Position numbers and translations under genes: made by a program
The notes under the pieces: model-generated
Told to the model about the DNA's origin: nothing
Databases searched by the model: none
What the model saw: only the letters and a program-made list of their open reading frames with translations
NCBI RefSeq assembly: GCF_001679785.1
Contig: NZ_CP016286.1
Coordinates: 2,790,001-2,854,000 of the forward strand
Source: Rhizobium leguminosarum
GTDB lineage: Bacteria > Pseudomonadota > Alphaproteobacteria > Rhizobiales > Rhizobiaceae
Direction: 5' to 3'
Length of the DNA: 64,000 nucleotides
Part shown: positions 17,631 to 27,699 of the stretch, in pieces
Position numbering within the stretch: the first letter of the stretch is position 1
Layout: each line of letters starts with the position of its first letter

Positions 17631-18571
17631 TGCTCGGAAGAACAGCAAACGGCCTCTACTGGATGTTTCGTTACATCGAGCGCGCCGAAAATATAGCCCG
17701 CCTGATCGATGCCGGGCTGCGCATGTCGCTGACCCGCAGCAGCACCGGCGATGACAATTGGGATGGCGTGCTGCAAAGTGCGGGCGTGCGCGAGGCTTAT
17801 GACGAAGGCCACAACAAGCTGACCAACGCCGACGCGATCGACTATCTCCTGCGCGATCGCACCAATCCGTCGAGCGTCATGTCTTGCATCGATTCCGGCC
17901 GCAACAATGCCCGCATGGTGCGCACGGCGCTGACGCGGGAGACCTGGGAAGCGACCAACGAATGCTGGATCGACTTGAAGTCGCTGCTCGAAAAGCGCGT
18001 CAAGGCGGCCGAAATGCCAGAGGTGATCGACGTCATCAAGCGCCGCGCCGGCCTCATCCGCGGCGCCTTCCATGGCTCGACACTGCGCAACGAGCTCTAT
18101 AATTTTGCCCGCATCGGTACCTTCATCGAGCGGGCCGACAATACCAGCCGCATCCTCGACGTTAAATATTACGTGCTGCTGCCCTCGGTCTCGGCCGTCG
18201 GCTCCTCCCTCGACAACGTGCAGTGGGAATCGATCCTGCGCTCGGTCTCCGCGCACCGCGCCTATAGCTGGGCCTATGACGGCGAATACCGGGCCATGAA
18301 CATCGCCGACTTCCTGACCCTCAATGTCCAGATGCCGCGCTCGCTTGCCTATTGCTACGAGAAGATCGTCAGCAATCTCGGCTATCTCGCCCAGGATTAC
18401 GAGGCGCGGCTCCCTGCCCACGATACCGCGGATTCAATCCGCACTACGCTGCAGACAAGGGCGATCCGGGATATCATGGATCAGGGGCTGCACGAGTTCC
18501 TGGAGGATTTCGTCGCGCGCAACAACAAGCTCGGCGCGGAAATTTCCGACGGCTACCGGTTCTATGTATAA
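17630..18571 (+). CDS. alpha-E domain protein (DUF403)
   Basis: 313 residues, mostly helical, with the family's opening MLGRTANGLYWMFRYIERAEN. Alpha-E proteins are found with permuted ATP-grasp and transglutaminase-like proteins and are thought to act with them in peptide or amide chemistry. The ATG overlaps the stop of the ATP-grasp gene; an 18-bp longer frame upstream is ignored for that reason. Confidence 0.9.
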   Translation: MLGRTANGLYWMFRYIERAENIARLIDAGLRMSLTRSSTGDDNWDGVLQSAGVREAYDEGHNKLTNADAIDYLLRDRTNPSSVMSCIDSGRNNARMVRTALTRETWEATNECWIDLKSLLEKRVKAAEMPEVIDVIKRRAGLIRGAFHGSTLRNELYNFARIGTFIERADNTSRILDVKYYVLLPSVSAVGSSLDNVQWESILRSVSAHRAYSWAYDGEYRAMNIADFLTLNVQMPRSLAYCYEKIVSNLGYLAQDYEARLPAHDTADSIRTTLQTRAIRDIMDQGLHEFLEDFVARNNKLGAEISDGYRFYV

Positions 18572-18583
18572 GCGGATAACAAT

Positions 18584-19408
18584 ATGAGACTGAAGATCAG
18601 CCACCTCACCGAATACCGCTATGACGAACCGGCGCAATTCTCGCTGCAACGGCTGCGGTTGACGCCACCGACGACATCAGCTCAGAAAGTGCTCGGCTGG
18701 TCTCTGAAAGTCGAAGGTGCCACGCCGGAAGTAGAATATGACGACCAGTACGGCAATCATGTCAATCTGGTCTCGCTGGAAGGCGAGCAGGATGTAACGC
18801 GCATCCTGGCCGAAGGCGAAGTCGAGACCGAGGACAATAACGGCGTCACCGGTCCGCATACCGGCTTCTGCCCGCTTTGGCTCTTCCTGCGCGACACGCC
18901 GCTGACCAAGGGCGGCAAGCTGGTGAAGGAACTGATCAAGGGCGTCAGCGGTGACAATGAGCTTGCCCGCATGCATGCGCTGATGGCGGCGATCCATGAG
19001 ACGGTCGATTATAAGCCCGGCACCAGCAACACCGAGACGACGGCCGAACAGGCGCTGGAGAGGAAGAGCGGCGTCTGCCAGGACCACGCGCACATCTTCA
19101 TTGCCGCCGCCCGCGCGCTGCAGGTGCCGGCGCGTTACATCTCCGGTTATCTGATGATGGAGGAAAAGATCGAACAGGCTGCGACCCATGCCTGGGCCGA
19201 GGCCCATATTCCCGGCCTCGGCTGGGTCGGCTTCGATCCCGCCAATGAGATCTGCCCGGATGCTCGCTACATCAGAGTCGCCTCCGGTCTCTGCTATCGC
19301 GATGCCGCGCCGATTTCAGGTATGCGCATCGGTACGCCGGGCGAAACGCTCTCGGTCACCGTGAAGGTCGAGGACGGCGGACAGATGCAAAGCCAGAGCC
19401 AGAGCTGA
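18584..19408 (+). CDS. transglutaminase-like cysteine peptidase family protein
   Basis: 274 residues: an N-terminal beta domain (KISHLTEYRYDEPAQFSLQ) and a C-terminal transglutaminase core with the catalytic Cys in KSGVCQDHAH, His in ATHAWAEAH and Asp in GFDPAN. All three triad residues are present. It is the third gene of the ATP-grasp/alpha-E/transglutaminase set, 12 bp after the alpha-E stop. Confidence 0.92.
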   Translation: MRLKISHLTEYRYDEPAQFSLQRLRLTPPTTSAQKVLGWSLKVEGATPEVEYDDQYGNHVNLVSLEGEQDVTRILAEGEVETEDNNGVTGPHTGFCPLWLFLRDTPLTKGGKLVKELIKGVSGDNELARMHALMAAIHETVDYKPGTSNTETTAEQALERKSGVCQDHAHIFIAAARALQVPARYISGYLMMEEKIEQAATHAWAEAHIPGLGWVGFDPANEICPDARYIRVASGLCYRDAAPISGMRIGTPGETLSVTVKVEDGGQMQSQSQS

Positions 19409-19577
19409 GCGGAGCATAAAGACAGCTTTACCGCGCCCTGCGGTCGGGCCGATAGATTAGCTGCCGAGGTCGTCGCGAACCAAACATGTTGGACTTGAAT
19501 ATAGAGACCGACGGTGCCGAAATTCCGCCTGCTTCTGGCACGCGGCGCACGCCATAACTGCGGTTTGTCACTAGCTA

Positions 19578-21237
19578 GTGCCCGTCCACAAACGGTAAAC
19601 CACTGAAATTATTGGAGGAATAGCGATATTGCGACGGGCAAAGCCCGGCGGTTTCAGGTATACTTTAGATCAAGCCATTGATTCTAAAGACAAACCCGCA
19701 ACCGCCGGAGCCGACAATGCGCCAAGAACGCACCGTCCAAGCCAATATATTCGATCTTTTCGCCGAACACGAGATCGGCCGCGAGCTGAAAGCCATGTCG
19801 CAATGGCTGGATGAGCATCGTGATCTGCTCGGGCTGGTAGCGCAGGACCTGCGCCGCCACGGCGTCAAGGAGACCGGCCGCGAGGGCCTGCCGGCGGAGG
19901 CCGTGCTGCGTTGCGCCCTGCTCAAACAACACCGTCAGTTGAGTTATGAGGAGTTGGCCTTTCATCTGGAAGATTCCGCCTCGTTCCGGGCCTTTGCCCG
20001 GCTGCCGTGGGGGTGGAACCCGAAGAAGTCGGTCTTGCACAAGACGATCAGCGCGATCCGGGCCGGGACCTTTGAAGCGATCAATCGCGTGCTGTTGACG
20101 AGCGCCCGGCAGGACAAGGTGGAACGCGGCAAGGTCGTGCGCATCGACAGCACCGTCACTTCGGCGCTGATGCACGAACCGAGCGACAGTAGTCTTTTGT
20201 GGGACTGCGTGCGGGTGATGGTGCGGCTGTTGCAGCAGGCGGCTTCCTTGGGCAGCGCCATCTCATGGCACGATCACTGCCGCGCGGCGAAGAAGCGATC
20301 CCGGGCGATCCAATTTACCCGCGGTCGTCCGAAACGAGTTCAGCACTATCGCGCGCTGCTCAGGATCACGCGCACCACCTTGAGCTATCTCGAACAGGCG
20401 GCGGCGCAACTGCCCTTGGCGGCGGGCCCGGCGGTCGAACTCTGGCAGGCCCAACTCCGCCACTATAAGCCGCTGATCGAACGGATCATCGCCCAGACCG
20501 AGCGGCGGGTCCTGGCCGGCGAGGCGGTGCCGGCTGGCGACAAGCTGGTCAGTTTGTTCGAGCCGCATGCCGACATCATCGTCAAAGGCAGCCGCGACGT
20601 CGAGTATGGCCATAAGATCAATTTGACCACCGGCACAAGCGGGCTGATCCTCGACCTCGTCGTCGAAACCGGCAACCCGGCCGACAGCGAGCGCTTGCTG
20701 CCGATGCTGGAACGCCACATCGGCATCTGGGGCGAGGCGCCGCGTCAGGCGGCGGCCGACGGCGGCTATGCCAGCCGCGATAATTTGAGCCGAGCCAAAG
20801 CCTGGGGCATCTGCGACATGGCCTTCCACAAGAAGTGCGGCCTCAGGATCGAAGACATGGTCAAGAGCCGCTGGGTCTATCGCAAGCTGCGCAACTTCCG
20901 CGCCGGCATCGAGGCCGGCATCTCCTGCCTCAAACGCGCCTACGGCTTGGGGCGCTGCACCTGGCGTGGGCTCGACCACTTCAAGGCTTATGTCTGGTCC
21001 TCGGTGGTCGCATACAATCTCGCCCTCTTCGCCCGCCTCAGGCCGACCTGACATCCCATGTCGCCAGCCAAAACCGGACCGGCGTGACGCCGGCAGTTGC
21101 CAATGCGCGCATGTCCACCAGAAATCCTGGCCGCCGCAATTAGCACCCATGAGCCACACCGCATGGCTTCAAAGCGGCCACCAAGCGGAACCCAAGTGCG
21201 CTGCAAGCTCAAGAAAACCAGCGTTTATGGACGGAAA
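19578..21237 (+). mobile_element. ISNCY-like insertion sequence
   Basis: 1660 bp with imperfect inverted ends (left CCCGTCCACAAACGG, right reverse complement CCGTCCATAAACGC) and one transposase gene. CTAGCTA lies directly outside both ends (19571-19577 and 21238-21244), a 7-bp target duplication that marks the boundaries. The intact duplication suggests a fairly recent insertion. Confidence 0.85.
19717..21051 (+). CDS. ISNCY-family transposase
   Basis: 444 residues starting MRQERTVQANIFDLF, the usual opening of this transposase group. It has a DDE layout: Asp in RIDSTVTSA, Asp in AADGGYASR and a late Glu in RAGIEAGISCLKRAYG. The frame upstream to 19678 is not used because homology begins at this Met. 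No frameshift or internal stop, so the element may be active. Confidence 0.88.
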   Translation: MRQERTVQANIFDLFAEHEIGRELKAMSQWLDEHRDLLGLVAQDLRRHGVKETGREGLPAEAVLRCALLKQHRQLSYEELAFHLEDSASFRAFARLPWGWNPKKSVLHKTISAIRAGTFEAINRVLLTSARQDKVERGKVVRIDSTVTSALMHEPSDSSLLWDCVRVMVRLLQQAASLGSAISWHDHCRAAKKRSRAIQFTRGRPKRVQHYRALLRITRTTLSYLEQAAAQLPLAAGPAVELWQAQLRHYKPLIERIIAQTERRVLAGEAVPAGDKLVSLFEPHADIIVKGSRDVEYGHKINLTTGTSGLILDLVVETGNPADSERLLPMLERHIGIWGEAPRQAAADGGYASRDNLSRAKAWGICDMAFHKKCGLRIEDMVKSRWVYRKLRNFRAGIEAGISCLKRAYGLGRCTWRGLDHFKAYVWSSVVAYNLALFARLRPT

Positions 21238-21315
21238 CTAGCTAACTCAATTTTAAGGCCGCAGGCGCAAGCTTGTCTGCGGCGACGCTTGGTGTATTTC
21301 GGCCCCACCCAAAGC

Positions 21316-21741
21316 CTATCCCGCTGCAAGAACCTGGAGGTGTCCGCGCGCGCCGTAGCTGAGGATCGCCTGGTCGGCCGTAAGTAACGGGACGCGATGA
21401 AAGCGGGCTGTGGCAGCGATGATGCGGTCGGCGGGATCGGCATGAAACTCGCCAGGCAGCCGAACGCTGTCTATTGCGATGGGAGGCTCAATCGGTGCGA
21501 GCTGGATACCGGGCAGAGACAATGCGCTATCGATCCATCGACCGACATCGTCGCCGAGCGCCAGGCGTCCCTTCTGCACAAGCAACGCGATTTCCCAAGG
21601 TGTAATCGCCGAAACCAGAATCTGGCTTTTCTCCGTCATCTCGTCGATGATGCGCCGGGCTTGTGAACCGAGGCGCGCATCGTCCTGCATTGCCCAGACG
21701 AGGATATGTGTGTCGATGACGATCAACGAACGGCGTCCCAA
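21316..21741 (-). CDS. vapC: VapC-like PIN-domain toxin
   Basis: 141 residues with the PIN-domain acidic residues: Asp in VIDTHILVW, Glu in TPWEIALL, and Asp residues in HADPADRIIAA and LLTADQAIL. PIN toxins cleave tRNA or other RNA. The ATG at 21741 overlaps the antitoxin gene by 19 bp; a TTG at 21726, overlapping the antitoxin stop, would remove five residues and give the usual LIVIDTH start. The pair lies between an IS element and the sugar cluster. Confidence 0.85.
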   Translation of the reverse strand: MGRRSLIVIDTHILVWAMQDDARLGSQARRIIDEMTEKSQILVSAITPWEIALLVQKGRLALGDDVGRWIDSALSLPGIQLAPIEPPIAIDSVRLPGEFHADPADRIIAATARFHRVPLLTADQAILSYGARGHLQVLAAG

Positions 21742-21965
21742 TCTTCCGCTTCAGCAGCCGGAGACAGCGGATCGTCATAACGCAATACGCTGCCCTTCAT
21801 CGCGCCGATAACACTCCTGCGTCCGCTGGTATCATGTACCGGCGAAAGCACGGCAACTGGCCTGCCGCGCTTGGTGATGACGATTGATTCGTCGTCCTTC
21901 CCCATCTGATCGATAAGGTTCAGGCATTTCGCCTTGAACTCCGCCGCACCGACCATCTTGGACAT
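21723..21965 (-). CDS. Phd/YefM-type antitoxin
   Basis: 80 residues of the Phd/YefM fold (MVGAAEFKAKCLNLIDQM, VITKRGRPVAVLSPV), followed by an acidic C-terminal toxin-binding tail. It precedes and overlaps the PIN toxin gene, the normal order. AGGAG lies 8 nt before the ATG. An inverted repeat immediately upstream is a candidate autoregulatory operator. Confidence 0.87.
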   Translation of the reverse strand: MSKMVGAAEFKAKCLNLIDQMGKDDESIVITKRGRPVAVLSPVHDTSGRRSVIGAMKGSVLRYDDPLSPAAEAEDWDAVR

Positions 21966-21987
21966 GACTATATCTCCTGTACATCTA

Positions 21988-22012
21988 TACGGAATATAGA
22001 GCCATTTCCGTA
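21988..22012. promoter_or_regulatory. candidate operator of the toxin-antitoxin pair
   Basis: Inverted repeat TACGGAA-N11-TTCCGTA, 22-46 bp upstream of the antitoxin ATG. Phd/YefM antitoxins bind palindromes in their own promoters; assignment here is by position and symmetry. Confidence 0.55.
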
Positions 22013-22028
22013 TTCAACAAGTGCAAAG

Positions 22029-22057
22029 AAAAAGGCGGGGTCATGCCCCGCCTTTTT
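22029..22057. terminator. bidirectional Rho-independent terminator
   Basis: Perfect 12-bp stem AAAAAGGCGGGG/CCCCGCCTTTTT around TCATG. The A and T runs on either side suit termination on both strands; on the minus strand it ends the sugar oxidation operon 22 bp after its last stop. Confidence 0.88.
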
Positions 22058-22078
22058 CTCGTTATGGATTGAGCCGCG

Positions 22079-23818
22079 CTAGTGGCTGTCCTTGCCGACC
22101 GCATTTCCGCGACATCCCTTGAGGAAGTCGAGGTCGGCGCCAGTATCTGCCCCTTCGACATGCTGCTGATGCAGGAAGGCATAGCCGGATGTGGGCAGAT
22201 CATGGTTCGGCTGCCATTCGGCGAGCCGCCGTGCCAGTTCCTCCTCGGAAATGTCGAGATGCAGGCGACGGTTCGGCACATCCAGCTCGATCATGTCGCC
22301 GTTTTTCACGACCGCCAGCGGCCCGCCGACTGCCGCTTCCGGCGAGGTGTGCAGGACGACGGTACCGTAGGCCGTTCCGGACATGCGGGCGTCGGAAATG
22401 CGCACCATATCGAGGATGCCCTTCTTCAGCACCTTCGGCGGCAGCCCCATATTGCCGACCTCGGCCATACCGGGATAGCCCTTCGGCCCACAGTTCTTCA
22501 TGACCATGATGCAGGTTTCGTCGATGTCGAGGCTGTCGTCGTTGATCTTGGCCTTGTAGTCGTCGATGTCCTCGAAGACAACAGCCCTGCCCTTGTGCAC
22601 CAGCAGATGCGGCGACGCCGCCGAAGGCTTCAACACCGCGCCCTTCGGCGCGAGGTTGCCACGCAGCACGACGATGCCGCCCGAAGCTGTCAGCGCCTTT
22701 TCGGCCGGCAGGATAACGTCTTCGTTCCAGTTGACGACGTCCTTGACCTCGTCCCAGACGGTTTCGCCGGATACCGTCAGCGCATCCTTGTGCAGGAGGC
22801 CCGCCTCGCCGAGGCGCTTCAGCACGACAGGCAGGCCGCCGGCATAGAAGAACTCCTCCATCAGGTACTTGCCCGACGGCATCAGGTTGACGATGGTCGG
22901 GACATCACGGCCGCAGCGGTCCCAGTCATCAAGCGAAAGATCGATGCCGACACGGCCGGCGATGGCGAGCAGGTGGATGACGGCATTGGTCGATCCGCCG
23001 ATGGCCGCGTTGGTGCGGATGGCATTCTCGAAGGCTTGCTTCGTCATGATCTCGGAGGGCTTCAGGTCGTCCTTGACCATCTGCACGATACGCCGGCCGG
23101 TCAGCTGCGCCATGACCTTGCGGCGGGAATCGACGCCCGGGATCGCAGCATTGCCGGAGAGCGCCATGCCGAGCGCCTCGGCCATGGAAGCCATGGTGGA
23201 AGCGGTGCCCATGGTGTTGCAGGTGCCCGACGAACGGCTCATCGAGGCTTCCGCCTCGAGGAATTCGGCCTGCGTCATCTCGCCGGCCTTCACCATTTCG
23301 GAAAACTTCCACAGATGCGTGCCCGATCCGACGCGTTCACCACGGAAATAGCCGTTCAGCATCGGTCCGCCTGTGACGACGATCGAAGGCAGGTCGCAGG
23401 AGGCCGCCCCCATGATAAGCGATGGCGTGGTCTTGTCGCAGCCGACCAACAATACGCAGCCATCCATCGGCTGGCCGCGGATCGCCTCTTCCACCGCCAG
23501 CGCGGCAAGATTGCGGTACATCATCGCGGTCGGGCGGAACGTGTTTTCAGATGCCGAGAACACCGGCACCTCAAGCGGGAAGCCGCCGGCCTCCCATACG
23601 CCCGCCTTCACCTTCTCGGCGAGTTCTCTGAGATGCCCGTTGCACGGGGTCATATCCGACCAGGTGTTGAGGATGCCGATCACCGGCCGGCCGTCGAACA
23701 GGTCGTGCGGATAACCCTGGTTCTTAAGCCAGCCGCGATGATAGATCACGTCGCGGCTCGTACCGCCGTACCATTCCTGCGACCTCAGCCTGCGCGGCCA
23801 TTCCGCTTTCTTTTTCAT
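22079..23818 (-). CDS. araC: L-arabonate dehydratase (IlvD/EDD family)
   Basis: 579 residues, the same length as, and from memory almost identical to, the structurally studied R. leguminosarum L-arabinonate dehydratase. The 2Fe-2S ligands fall at Cys59 (TPCNGH), Cys127 (GCDKTT) and the Cys near 200 (SGTCNTMG); Lys129 would be the carbamylated metal ligand, and ARMSGTAYG carries the catalytic Ser. It converts L-arabonate to 2-keto-3-deoxy-L-arabonate. It is the last gene of the chvE-ggu operon, followed by a strong terminator. The symbol here means the dehydratase, not the E. coli regulator AraC. Confidence 0.92.
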   Translation of the reverse strand: MKKKAEWPRRLRSQEWYGGTSRDVIYHRGWLKNQGYPHDLFDGRPVIGILNTWSDMTPCNGHLRELAEKVKAGVWEAGGFPLEVPVFSASENTFRPTAMMYRNLAALAVEEAIRGQPMDGCVLLVGCDKTTPSLIMGAASCDLPSIVVTGGPMLNGYFRGERVGSGTHLWKFSEMVKAGEMTQAEFLEAEASMSRSSGTCNTMGTASTMASMAEALGMALSGNAAIPGVDSRRKVMAQLTGRRIVQMVKDDLKPSEIMTKQAFENAIRTNAAIGGSTNAVIHLLAIAGRVGIDLSLDDWDRCGRDVPTIVNLMPSGKYLMEEFFYAGGLPVVLKRLGEAGLLHKDALTVSGETVWDEVKDVVNWNEDVILPAEKALTASGGIVVLRGNLAPKGAVLKPSAASPHLLVHKGRAVVFEDIDDYKAKINDDSLDIDETCIMVMKNCGPKGYPGMAEVGNMGLPPKVLKKGILDMVRISDARMSGTAYGTVVLHTSPEAAVGGPLAVVKNGDMIELDVPNRRLHLDISEEELARRLAEWQPNHDLPTSGYAFLHQQHVEGADTGADLDFLKGCRGNAVGKDSH

Positions 23819-23877
23819 AGTCTCTATCCTTCAGGATATCGCCGGACCGCCCCGTACGGCCCGGGTATCGCACTGTC

Positions 23878-25311
23878 TCAAGCCAGGGTGTAGGCGGTCT
23901 TGACGGTTGTGTAGAATTCGGCGGCGTACTTGCCCTGCTCGCGCGGGCCGTAGGACGAGCCCTTGCGGCCGCCGAACGGCACGTGAAAATCGACGCCTGC
24001 CGTCGGCAGGTTGACCATCACCATGCCGGCCTCGGAATTGCGCTTGAAGTGCGTGGCATGCTTCAGGCTGGTCGTGGCGATGCCGGCGGAGAGCCCGAAC
24101 GGCGTGTCGTTAGCGATGGCAAGCGCCTCATCGTAATCCTTCGCCCGGATCACCGACACCACAGGCCCGAAGATCTCCTCGCGCGAAATGCGCATCTGGT
24201 TGGTCGCTTCGGTAAACAGCGTCGGCTGCAGGTAGAAGCCGGGCGTGTCGCGCGAGATCACCTCGCCGCCGAAGGCGAGCTTGGCGCCTTCCGACTTGCC
24301 GATCTCGATATAGTCGGTATCGGTCTTGAGCTGCCGCTCATCGACGACAGGGCCGATATGGGTGCCGGCCTTCAGCGCGTTGTCGACGACGAGCGTCTTC
24401 AGCTTGTCGGTGAGTGCTGCGACGAACTTGTCGTGAATGCCTTCGGTGACGATCAGGCGCGAGGAGGCGGTGCAGCGCTGGCCGGTCGAGAAGAAGCCGG
24501 AATTGGCGGCGGCCTCGACGGCGACGTTGAGATCGGCATCGTCGAGCACGACCATCGGGTTCTTGCCGCCCATTTCCAGCTGGAACTTGCGGTTATGCTC
24601 GATAGAGGCGGCGGCGACGCGCCTGCCGGTGCCGGTGGAACCGGTAAACGTGATGCCGTGAACGTCGGGGCTTTCGAGCATGGCCTGGCCGACGACAGAG
24701 CCCTTGCCCATGACGAGGTTCAGCACGCCCTTCGGCAGGCCGGCGCGGTTGAGAATATCGACGATCGCCCAGGAACAGGCGGGCACCAGTTCGGCCGGCT
24801 TGAAGACGATGGTGTTGCCGTAGCAGAGCGCCGGCGCGATCTTCCAGGCGGGAATCGCGATCGGGAAGTTCCACGGCGTGATGATGCCGATGACGCCGAG
24901 CGCCTCCCGGGTGATCTCGACGCCGATATTCGGGCGAACCGACGGAAGGACCTCACCGGCCAGCCGCAGTGCCTCGCCGGCGAAGAATTCGAAAATCTGC
25001 GAAGCGCGGATAACCTCACCGGTGGCTTCCGGCAGCGTCTTGCCTTCTTCGCGGGCAAGCAGCGCGCCCAGTTCGTCCTTGCGCGCCATGATCTCGTCGC
25101 CCGTCTTCTTCAGGATGACGTGGCGCTCCCAGATGCCGGAGCGCGACCAGGCTGGGAAGGCGGCCTTGGCGGCGGCAATGGCGTTTCTCGTGTCATCAGC
25201 GCTGCCGTCGGCATAGAGGCCGACGACCTCATTCGTATCCGACGGGTTGATGTTCTTCGTCGCGTTCGAGCCGACCCATTCGCCGGCAATCAGGTTTTGA
25301 TAAATGGTCAT
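23878..25311 (-). CDS. araE: 2-oxoglutarate semialdehyde dehydrogenase
   Basis: 477 residues of the aldehyde dehydrogenase superfamily, with the catalytic Glu in LEMGGKNP and Cys in FSTGQRCTASSRL. In this operon it would oxidise 2-oxoglutarate semialdehyde to 2-oxoglutarate, the final step of non-phosphorylating L-arabinose oxidation. It sits between gguC and the arabonate dehydratase, which supports that substrate over other semialdehydes. Confidence 0.85.
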   Translation of the reverse strand: MTIYQNLIAGEWVGSNATKNINPSDTNEVVGLYADGSADDTRNAIAAAKAAFPAWSRSGIWERHVILKKTGDEIMARKDELGALLAREEGKTLPEATGEVIRASQIFEFFAGEALRLAGEVLPSVRPNIGVEITREALGVIGIITPWNFPIAIPAWKIAPALCYGNTIVFKPAELVPACSWAIVDILNRAGLPKGVLNLVMGKGSVVGQAMLESPDVHGITFTGSTGTGRRVAAASIEHNRKFQLEMGGKNPMVVLDDADLNVAVEAAANSGFFSTGQRCTASSRLIVTEGIHDKFVAALTDKLKTLVVDNALKAGTHIGPVVDERQLKTDTDYIEIGKSEGAKLAFGGEVISRDTPGFYLQPTLFTEATNQMRISREEIFGPVVSVIRAKDYDEALAIANDTPFGLSAGIATTSLKHATHFKRNSEAGMVMVNLPTAGVDFHVPFGGRKGSSYGPREQGKYAAEFYTTVKTAYTLA

Positions 25312-25379
25312 GGGCTTAACAAGCCTCCTTTACCGTTTACGAGCAAAGATCCGGCCGCCGAATGCAGCCGGTCTTGAAT

Positions 25380-26375
25380 TCAGAGCTGCCTGACGGCGAT
25401 CTCTTCCTCGGCGGCCACCTTCAGCGGGTTGCGGAGCGCCAGGCCGAATTCGGCAACTTCGATCTCGAAGACATCGCCCTCTTCGGTCTTGACGCCGTCG
25501 GCAAAGGAAAGGGTCGCCGTGCCGAACATATGGACATGCACATCGCCCGGAGCACGGAAGAGGCCATATTTGAAATGGTGATACTCCAGATTGGCGAAGG
25601 TGTGCGACATGTTCGCCTCGCCTGATAGGAACGGCTTTTCGAAGATCACCTTGTCGCCGCGCTTGATGCGCGAGGTGCCGCGAATATCCTCCGGCGCCGC
25701 GCCGACGCGGATTTCCGGACCGAAGCTTGCCGGGCGCAGCTTCGAGTGGGCGAGATAGAGATAGTTGATTCGCTCGGTGACGTGATCGGAAAATTCGTTC
25801 GACAGCGCAAAGCCGATGCGGAACGGCGAGCCGTCCTTGGCGATCACGTAGATGCCGGCCATCTCCGGCTCCTCGCCGCCGTCGAGCGCGAAGGAGGGCG
25901 AGATGAGCGGCGCGCCGGGGGCTGCGGCTCCGTAGCCGTTGCCCTTGTAGAACCATTCGGGCTGGACGCCCTTTTCGCCTGATTTCGGCTTGCCGTTCTC
26001 GATGCCCATCTTGAACATCTTCATCGAGTCCGTCAGGGTTTCCTCGGCGGCTTCGGTGGTCTTCTTGTGCATGGAATCGCGCGTTGCCGCCGACCCCAGA
26101 TGCGTCAGGCCGGTGCCGGTCAGATGCAGGTGCGCGGCATCTGGATGGGTGATCGGCGGAAGGAAACGGCCTTCCGCATAGGCCTTCTCAAGATCGACGG
26201 CATCGCCGTAGCCATACGCTTCGATGGTCGAGGCAAGAGACTTGCCGCCGTCTGCGGCTTCCATCGCCAGCGCATAGACGCTGACGGCGTTCTTGACCGA
26301 CCTTGCAGCGCCGCCCTGCTCACGCACGGCGACGATGATCTCTCCGTTTGCACCCTTGATCTGTGAAATAAGCAC
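25380..26375 (-). CDS. gguC: GguC/AraD1 family protein (FAH superfamily)
   Basis: 331 residues of the fumarylacetoacetate-hydrolase superfamily, equal to GguC of the Agrobacterium chvE locus. AraD1-type members are predicted 2-keto-3-deoxy-L-arabonate dehydratases, which would fill the step between its two downstream neighbours. The start is GTG with AAGGA 9 nt upstream. Function comes from context and family prediction. Confidence 0.85.
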   Translation of the reverse strand: MLISQIKGANGEIIVAVREQGGAARSVKNAVSVYALAMEAADGGKSLASTIEAYGYGDAVDLEKAYAEGRFLPPITHPDAAHLHLTGTGLTHLGSAATRDSMHKKTTEAAEETLTDSMKMFKMGIENGKPKSGEKGVQPEWFYKGNGYGAAAPGAPLISPSFALDGGEEPEMAGIYVIAKDGSPFRIGFALSNEFSDHVTERINYLYLAHSKLRPASFGPEIRVGAAPEDIRGTSRIKRGDKVIFEKPFLSGEANMSHTFANLEYHHFKYGLFRAPGDVHVHMFGTATLSFADGVKTEEGDVFEIEVAEFGLALRNPLKVAAEEEIAVRQL

Positions 26376-26493
26376 GTCTTCGATCCTTCTCGTTTCGGCG
26401 AAGACAGGAAAAAGCTCCGCCTGTCCGGCTCCATCAGGAGCCGAAATCCATCATTCATAGGACTGCGAATGCCTGACTGGCGCCTTGAGGCGC

Positions 26494-27699
26494 TCAGCCC
26501 TTGTTCTTGTTGTAAACGTCGAAGAACACTGCGGCGAGAAGCACGAGGCCCTTCACCATCTGCTGGAAGTCGATGCCGAGCCCGACGATCGACATACCGT
26601 TATTCATGACGCCCATGATGAACGCGCCGATGACCGCACCGGTGATCTTGCCGACGCCGCCGGACGCCGAGGCGCCGCCGATGAAGCAGGCCGCAATGAC
26701 GTCGAGTTCGAAACCGACGCCGGCCTTCGGTGTTGCCGAGTTCAGACGAAGGGCGATGATCATGCCGGCAAGACCTGCAAGCACACCCATATTGACGAAG
26801 GTGTAGAAGCTCAGCCGCTCGGTATTGATGCCTGAAAGCTTGGTCGCCTTCGAATTGCCGCCCATGGCATAGATGCGACGGCCGATCGTCGTCCGGCGGG
26901 TGATGAAGGCATAGATCGCAATCAGCACCAGCATGACGACGAGAACGTTCGGCAAGCCCTTATAGGTAGAGAGCAGATAGCCGATCCACAGGATGGCGAG
27001 CGAAACGACCAGATTCTGGACGATGAAGAAACCCATCGGCTCGACATCGATCCCGTGGTCTTCGTTCACCTTGCGGCGGCGCCAGGCGAGATAGAAGAGG
27101 ATGACAGGCAGGATCACGGTGAGGATCAGCGAGGTCGACTGCACCGGTGTGCCGGCAATGTCGATCATGCCGCCCGGCAGGAAGCCGGTGCTGATAACCT
27201 GGAACTCCTTCGGGAACGGACCGATGTTCTTGCCGTTCAGAACCGTCAGCGTCAGGCCGCGGAAAACAAGCATGCCGGCAAGCGTCACGATGAACGACGG
27301 GATGCGGTGATAGGCAATGAAATAGCCCTGCGCCGCGCCGATGATGCCGCCCACGATCAGGCAGATCAGGCCGGCAAGCCAGAAGTTCATGCCCCATGAC
27401 ACGGTGAAGATTGCCGCGAGCGCACCGACGAAGGCGACGATCGAGCCCACCGACAGGTCGATATGGCCGGCGACGATGACAAGCAGCATGCCGAGCGCCA
27501 TGATGACGATGAAGGAGTTCTGCAGAACAAGGTTCGTCAGGTTGACCGGCTTGAAGAGAATGCCGCCGGTATAGAACTGGAAGAACACCATGATCGCGAC
27601 GAGTGCGATGAGCATGCCGTATTCACGAATATTGCCGCGGATATAATCGGCAACGGAAACGACGTTGCTGTGCTCGGTTGTCGGGTTGACCGGCGTCAT
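26494..27699 (-). CDS. gguB: sugar ABC transporter permease GguB
   Basis: 401 residues with about ten transmembrane helices, matching the multiple-sugar permease GguB/MmsB (motifs [17 protein letters not shown] and [13 protein letters not shown]). It forms the membrane channel for sugars delivered by ChvE, powered by GguA. The start overlaps the gguA stop as ATGA. Confidence 0.92.
   Translation of the reverse strand: MTPVNPTTEHSNVVSVADYIRGNIREYGMLIALVAIMVFFQFYTGGILFKPVNLTNLVLQNSFIVIMALGMLLVIVAGHIDLSVGSIVAFVGALAAIFTVSWGMNFWLAGLICLIVGGIIGAAQGYFIAYHRIPSFIVTLAGMLVFRGLTLTVLNGKNIGPFPKEFQVISTGFLPGGMIDIAGTPVQSTSLILTVILPVILFYLAWRRRKVNEDHGIDVEPMGFFIVQNLVVSLAILWIGYLLSTYKGLPNVLVVMLVLIAIYAFITRRTTIGRRIYAMGGNSKATKLSGINTERLSFYTFVNMGVLAGLAGMIIALRLNSATPKAGVGFELDVIAACFIGGASASGGVGKITGAVIGAFIMGVMNNGMSIVGLGIDFQQMVKGLVLLAAVFFDVYNKNKG

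Noticed and set aside
22082..23893. 603-residue antisense frame over the arabonate dehydratase
   Set aside because: The dehydratase on the minus strand has all cluster ligands; the antisense frame has no family features.
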